64,000 nt of DNA from Dromaius novaehollandiae. Its lineage: Eukaryota > Chordata > Aves > Casuariiformes > Dromaiidae. Below the pieces are notes generated by a model that had not been told where the DNA came from, made no database searches, and saw only the letters and a program-made list of their open reading frames with translations. The first letter of the stretch is position 1, and each line of letters opens with the position of its first letter. The stretch covers positions 10,169,404 to 10,233,403 of the forward strand of contig NC_088103.1 of NCBI RefSeq assembly GCF_036370855.1, written 5' to 3'. The position numbers and the translations under genes were made by a program. This document shows positions 60,501-64,000 of the stretch, piece after piece.

Positions 60501-63500
60501 GGGGGCTGGAGGAGATAAGTGAATAGTATACAGGAGAAACAACTGTGTTTTAGGCTCTCTTTAAGAGGTCTAACATCCTCTTTTACCTTCTGCCCTCCTC
60601 AGGAACTTCACTACTCCCATCTCATTCTTGCAACGGGCAGTGATGGGCCATTCCCTGGGAAGTTCAACAGAGTCATTGACATGGAAAGTGCCATCCAGAC
60701 CTATGAGGACATGGCCAAGGAGGTGAGGAGTCAACTTCTTTCCTAGGGAGTGCTGCCTCCCTTAATTCAGCCTCAGTGTTCTAGATACCACTATGGCTAT
60801 CTGGAGCCACCTGTGTTTGAGAACAAGAGGCCAGGCCAGAACAGGGATCATGTGCTATCTCACTAGCATTCTGCATGCCCCAGTGGACCATCAGACGTCT
60901 GCGCAAGGGGAAACCTGAAGTGTTCCACAGTGTTATGATATATAGAAGAGGAGTGCCTGGGTCCTCTGTTTCTGCTTCACTAGGTGGCTTATTGCTGTTA
61001 GGCCAGTGCTGTGTAGCGGAAAGGTCTGTTCACTGAGTGGCTGATGGTATCTGACTTCCTGCATGTGACAGTTATCCTGTAACACCAGTTTGTTTATTTC
61101 AAGATTGAAAAATCTCAGCACATCCTGATTGTGGGAGGAGGTTCTGCTGGAGTCGAGATGGCTGCAGAGATCAAAACAGAGTACCCAGCCAAAGAGGTAG
61201 TAGCATATTAGTTGCAATTGACTTCATCCATGTTTCTGAGACTGTTCTTCTGTGATGGTCCTGCTGGAAGTATCTCAGGTCACTGCAGATCAGGAGCTGC
61301 CGCAGTGGCAGCCTTCACCTGACTTCTTCCTCTTCTGAGAGCTTCCTACAGCCTGCCACCAGCAGTGTTGGGCTCCAGAGGCCTTTCATTAACTCTCCCC
61401 GCTGAGGCCTTAAGTGGGATGGAAGGAAGCTATCTATTGCTCTTCCTGCCCTGCATGTGGGGAATTCTCTCCCATTGCTGTGTCCCCCCACTTTGCTGTT
61501 TTGTCCTCAACAGGTCACCCTCATTCACTCAAAAATTGCACTAGCCGATGTGGAGCTGCTACATAGCGTCCGTCAGGAGGTGAAAGAGATTCTCCTCAGG
61601 AAAGGAGTACGCCTCCTGTTAAGTACGTACTTAACAATTGCCTCTGAAGACTTAGACTCTGAAGCTCTACAAACAGCTCTTTCCTTAGCTGAAGTGCCCC
61701 TTTCTGATTTCTGACTAAGCATTGTCGCCTTGCATTCCTGTTTCTCTAGCTACATCTGGGCTATCTGGAAAGGGCAGCCTAGCGAAGGTTGGTGACTCAG
61801 CTCTCTGTTACAACAGGTGAAAGGGTCAGCAACCTTGAGAACTTCACTCTAAACCAGTTCCATAAGGATATGGTAGTAAGGACAGAAAAGGGCACAGAGA
61901 TTACGGCCGACATGGTGATCCTGTGCACGGGGATAAAGATTAACTCTTCAGCATATGCCAGTGCATTTGGTAAGTGAAAAAACACTGGGTGGGGAGAAGC
62001 AATACAGTTCTTTAATGTCTTGTACTTGATTACTGTGTCATTAGGAGTCAAACTTACACATCCTGCGTGGTGATTCCATGATACAGCAAATGCTCTAACA
62101 TGACATTAAATACTTGACTGTGAAATGTGATCTTTTGAAACTTACAGAGCAGCCCATACATCAAGTGGTCCACAATCTTCTCCAGTTCCCTCTGCTACTA
62201 TCTCCAAGGAACCCTAGTGTCCTAGTTCAGCATGAGGCAGATTTAACCCAGAAGTTGATGGTAACTCCTACTTTTAACAAGGCTAGGATTTCATCCTAGG
62301 TACACATTTGCTGAGTTCTGGGCAAAACTAGTGCAGCAAGAATGCTGAGTGTGCTTACCCCATCAGTGTCACAGGGCATCTTCAGTTTCAGTCCTCTTCT
62401 TGCCCAATTTCAGCTGTAGCACTACAACCGTGAAGCAGTATGACCAGTATACAGTTTTCTCTCAGGCTGTGTACATTAGCTCTTAATGACTCTTTCAAGA
62501 CAACTGATTGCCTGAGAATGTGCAACAATTAACTACAGAGAAGCAGAAAACATCTCTTCTCTGATATGTAGAAGAGGGGAAAAAAATTCACTTGTCAAAC
62601 ATGTCACTGACAGTCAACAGCATTTTGGGCTCCTAGCAAGCAACTAAAAATCCTTATGAAAATTTACTATTTGTCAAAACAGGGGATAAACTGGCAAGTA
62701 ATGGTGCTTTGAAAGTTAACCAGTACCTCCAACTGGAAGGCTATGAGAACATCTATGCTATTGGGGACTGTGCAGATCTGAAGGAACCAAAGATGGCCTA
62801 CCATGCTGGGCTCCACGCCAACATTGTGGTGACAAATATCATCAACAGCCTGACACACAAGTCTCTTAAAACCTACCAGCCAGGTAAGGCCAGGTGGTAA
62901 GAGCTTACCTTAACTGTTGGGCTCCTCTTCTGCAGAGAACAGCTCTGTTTAGCATGTACACATTGAAACTTGCATGGGACACTAACTGGAAATGAAGGGA
63001 CCTGCAGCTGGGGTTGACTATTGACCGATACAGCCTAGGCTTCATCTTAGTTCTGTCAAAGACACTGTAGAAGTTAATTATCTGTGTCAGTCTATGTACT
63101 CAACATGTCCTTTCTTCACTAACATCTTGCCGATAATCTACCGGTGGGTGTCTTCTATTCGTCAAACTTGTTTCCTTTTCTTTAAATTCCGTACAATCCA
63201 GTTAAATCCTAGGAACAAGGAAATGACTTGACTCTCTCCCCCCTTCTCCCCTTAAACTGTACCACAAACATAGACTGAAAAATCTAGTCTGAAGAATCTG
63301 GCCAGGTGGTGGATCTCATTAGTCAGCAACTAATGTAAATACTTCCTGAACTTCAACCTTGAAAGCTGTTGCATATGGATGGAGGATAACTGGACAGCCA
63401 TTTAGTTTTTGAATGGCTGCCTAGTCTACTTAAAATTTTGTATTTTTGCATCTCTTGGACTCAGTCTTGAGAGGAGAGGGTCACTCTATGCCAAAAATAC

Positions 63501-64000
63501 AGATAGCCAAATCCTTCTACTGCACAGCTCTAAAACAAAAGGAATTCCTCTGACTTCCTTCAGTTAGAAGACCAGAATTAGCCTTCAGTTTTCCAAAGGC
63601 TGACCCTTCCCTCGAAGGGCGGAAAAACAAACCAATCTCATTAATGAAAGAGGTAGAGCAGAGGGCAGAAAGGCTAATGTTGCAAGTAGTTCTCCTTGGG
63701 TTTCCATCTGTAGAATGCTGGCTTTTTTGCTCGCCATACAGTACATGGGATACTGTGCTCAGAAGCTGGGAGGGAGAGGTGGGAGAAGTGCAACACCTGC
63801 AGGTCTTGAGACTTAGCTTGGAAACTGCTTAACTCTAACTGGCACTTACTCTTCTGCATCTCCTTTCCAGGGTCGCTAACATTCCTGCTTTCAATGGGCA
63901 GGAACGATGGGGTAGGCCAGATTAACGGTTGCTATGTGGGACGTCTCTTGGTGACTATTGCTAAGAGCCGGGACCTGTTTGTCTCCAAGAGCTGGAAGAC
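57543..64000 (+). CDS. AIFM2: Ferroptosis suppressor protein 1 (AIF family member 2), 3' end cut by the window
   Basis: This is an FAD-dependent NAD(P)H:quinone oxidoreductase that regenerates ubiquinol and vitamin K hydroquinone at membranes and blocks lipid peroxidation. Coding exons: 57543-57749 (ATG 57575), 58849-58964, 60603-60722, 61104-61196, 61514-61622, 61817-61969, 62683-62883 and 63871-64000. All phases agree and give 365 residues plus two bases; the human protein has 373. MGS at the start provides an N-myristoylation glycine. GGGFGG (17-22) is the FAD Rossmann loop. VGGGSAGVE (147-155) is the NAD(P)H loop, with Glu155 equal to human Glu156. [10 protein letters not shown] (278-287) is the C-terminal FAD motif. 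Lys354 and Phe359 match human Lys355 and Phe360. The ATG at 57575 has G at -3 and +4. The upstream in-frame ATG at 57476 lies in the intron and would destroy the myristoylation signal. The stop codon is a few bases past the edge. Confidence 0.97.
58965..60602 (+). other. AIFM2: AIFM2 intron between coding exons 2 and 3
   Basis: A 1638-base GT-AG intron. Apart from a short (GT)n run near 59368-59378, I see nothing in it. The other AIFM2 introns are also free of recognisable elements: 57750-58848, 60723-61103, 61197-61513, 61623-61816, 61970-62682 and 62884-63870. Confidence 0.85.

Noticed and set aside
1-64000. CRISPR arrays, bacterial operons, phage or integrated viral genes
   Set aside because: None seen; all coding sequence identified is spliced vertebrate nuclear genes, and no retroviral gag, pol or env-like frame was recognised.

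Overview
The window is nuclear DNA of a vertebrate, almost certainly a bird. The evidence is spliced genes with GT-AG introns, CpG-island promoters, extremely GC-rich third codon positions in one gene, compact introns, few transposon remnants, and protein sequences that look avian. I rebuilt three protein genes exon by exon. No bacterial, phage or CRISPR features are present.

Layout. (1) 47-14948, minus strand: the 5' half of PSAP (prosaposin). Seven coding exons are in the window, and the saposin C/D half lies off the left edge. Intron 1 is 10.4 kb. The promoter is a CpG island at about 14.39-15.30 kb with palindromic NRF1-type motifs. (2) 15.3-28.9 kb: a gene-poor, AT-leaning interval where I see no gene. 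(3) 28.9-38.9 kb: a long GC-rich interval with an orphan CpG island (28.9-30.6 kb), a diverged tandem duplication with a 166-bp period (30.68-31.01 kb), and a second CpG island (34.3-36.8 kb) that probably holds the untranslated first exon of CHST3. (4) 38882-40826, plus strand: the two coding exons of CHST3 (chondroitin 6-O-sulfotransferase 1), complete at 455 aa, followed by a probable long 3' UTR. (5) 43-57 kb: intergenic, with a homeodomain/SOX-like motif cluster, an old CR1-type LINE fragment, and an unrecognised minus-strand gene candidate (two phase-compatible exons at 52756-53214, with a possible poly(A) signal at 51.0 kb). (6) 57.1-64.0 kb, plus strand: AIFM2/FSP1. The non-coding first exon and eight coding exons are seen, and the window stops within the last few codons.

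Functionally the three genes are independent. PSAP makes lysosomal sphingolipid activator proteins. CHST3 is a Golgi enzyme that sulfates chondroitin on cartilage and neural proteoglycans. AIFM2/FSP1 is a myristoylated NAD(P)H-quinone oxidoreductase that suppresses ferroptosis. PSAP next to CHST3, head to head, matches mammals. AIFM2 directly downstream of CHST3 does not match the human order, where SPOCK2 follows CHST3, so a lineage rearrangement lies in this window.

The observations I rate highest are the unrecognised minus-strand gene candidate, an antioxidant-response/MARE element (11 of 13 bases) just upstream of the AIFM2 first-exon donor, and the 166-bp diverged tandem repeat. Motif-based regulatory calls are by eye and need conservation or chromatin data.
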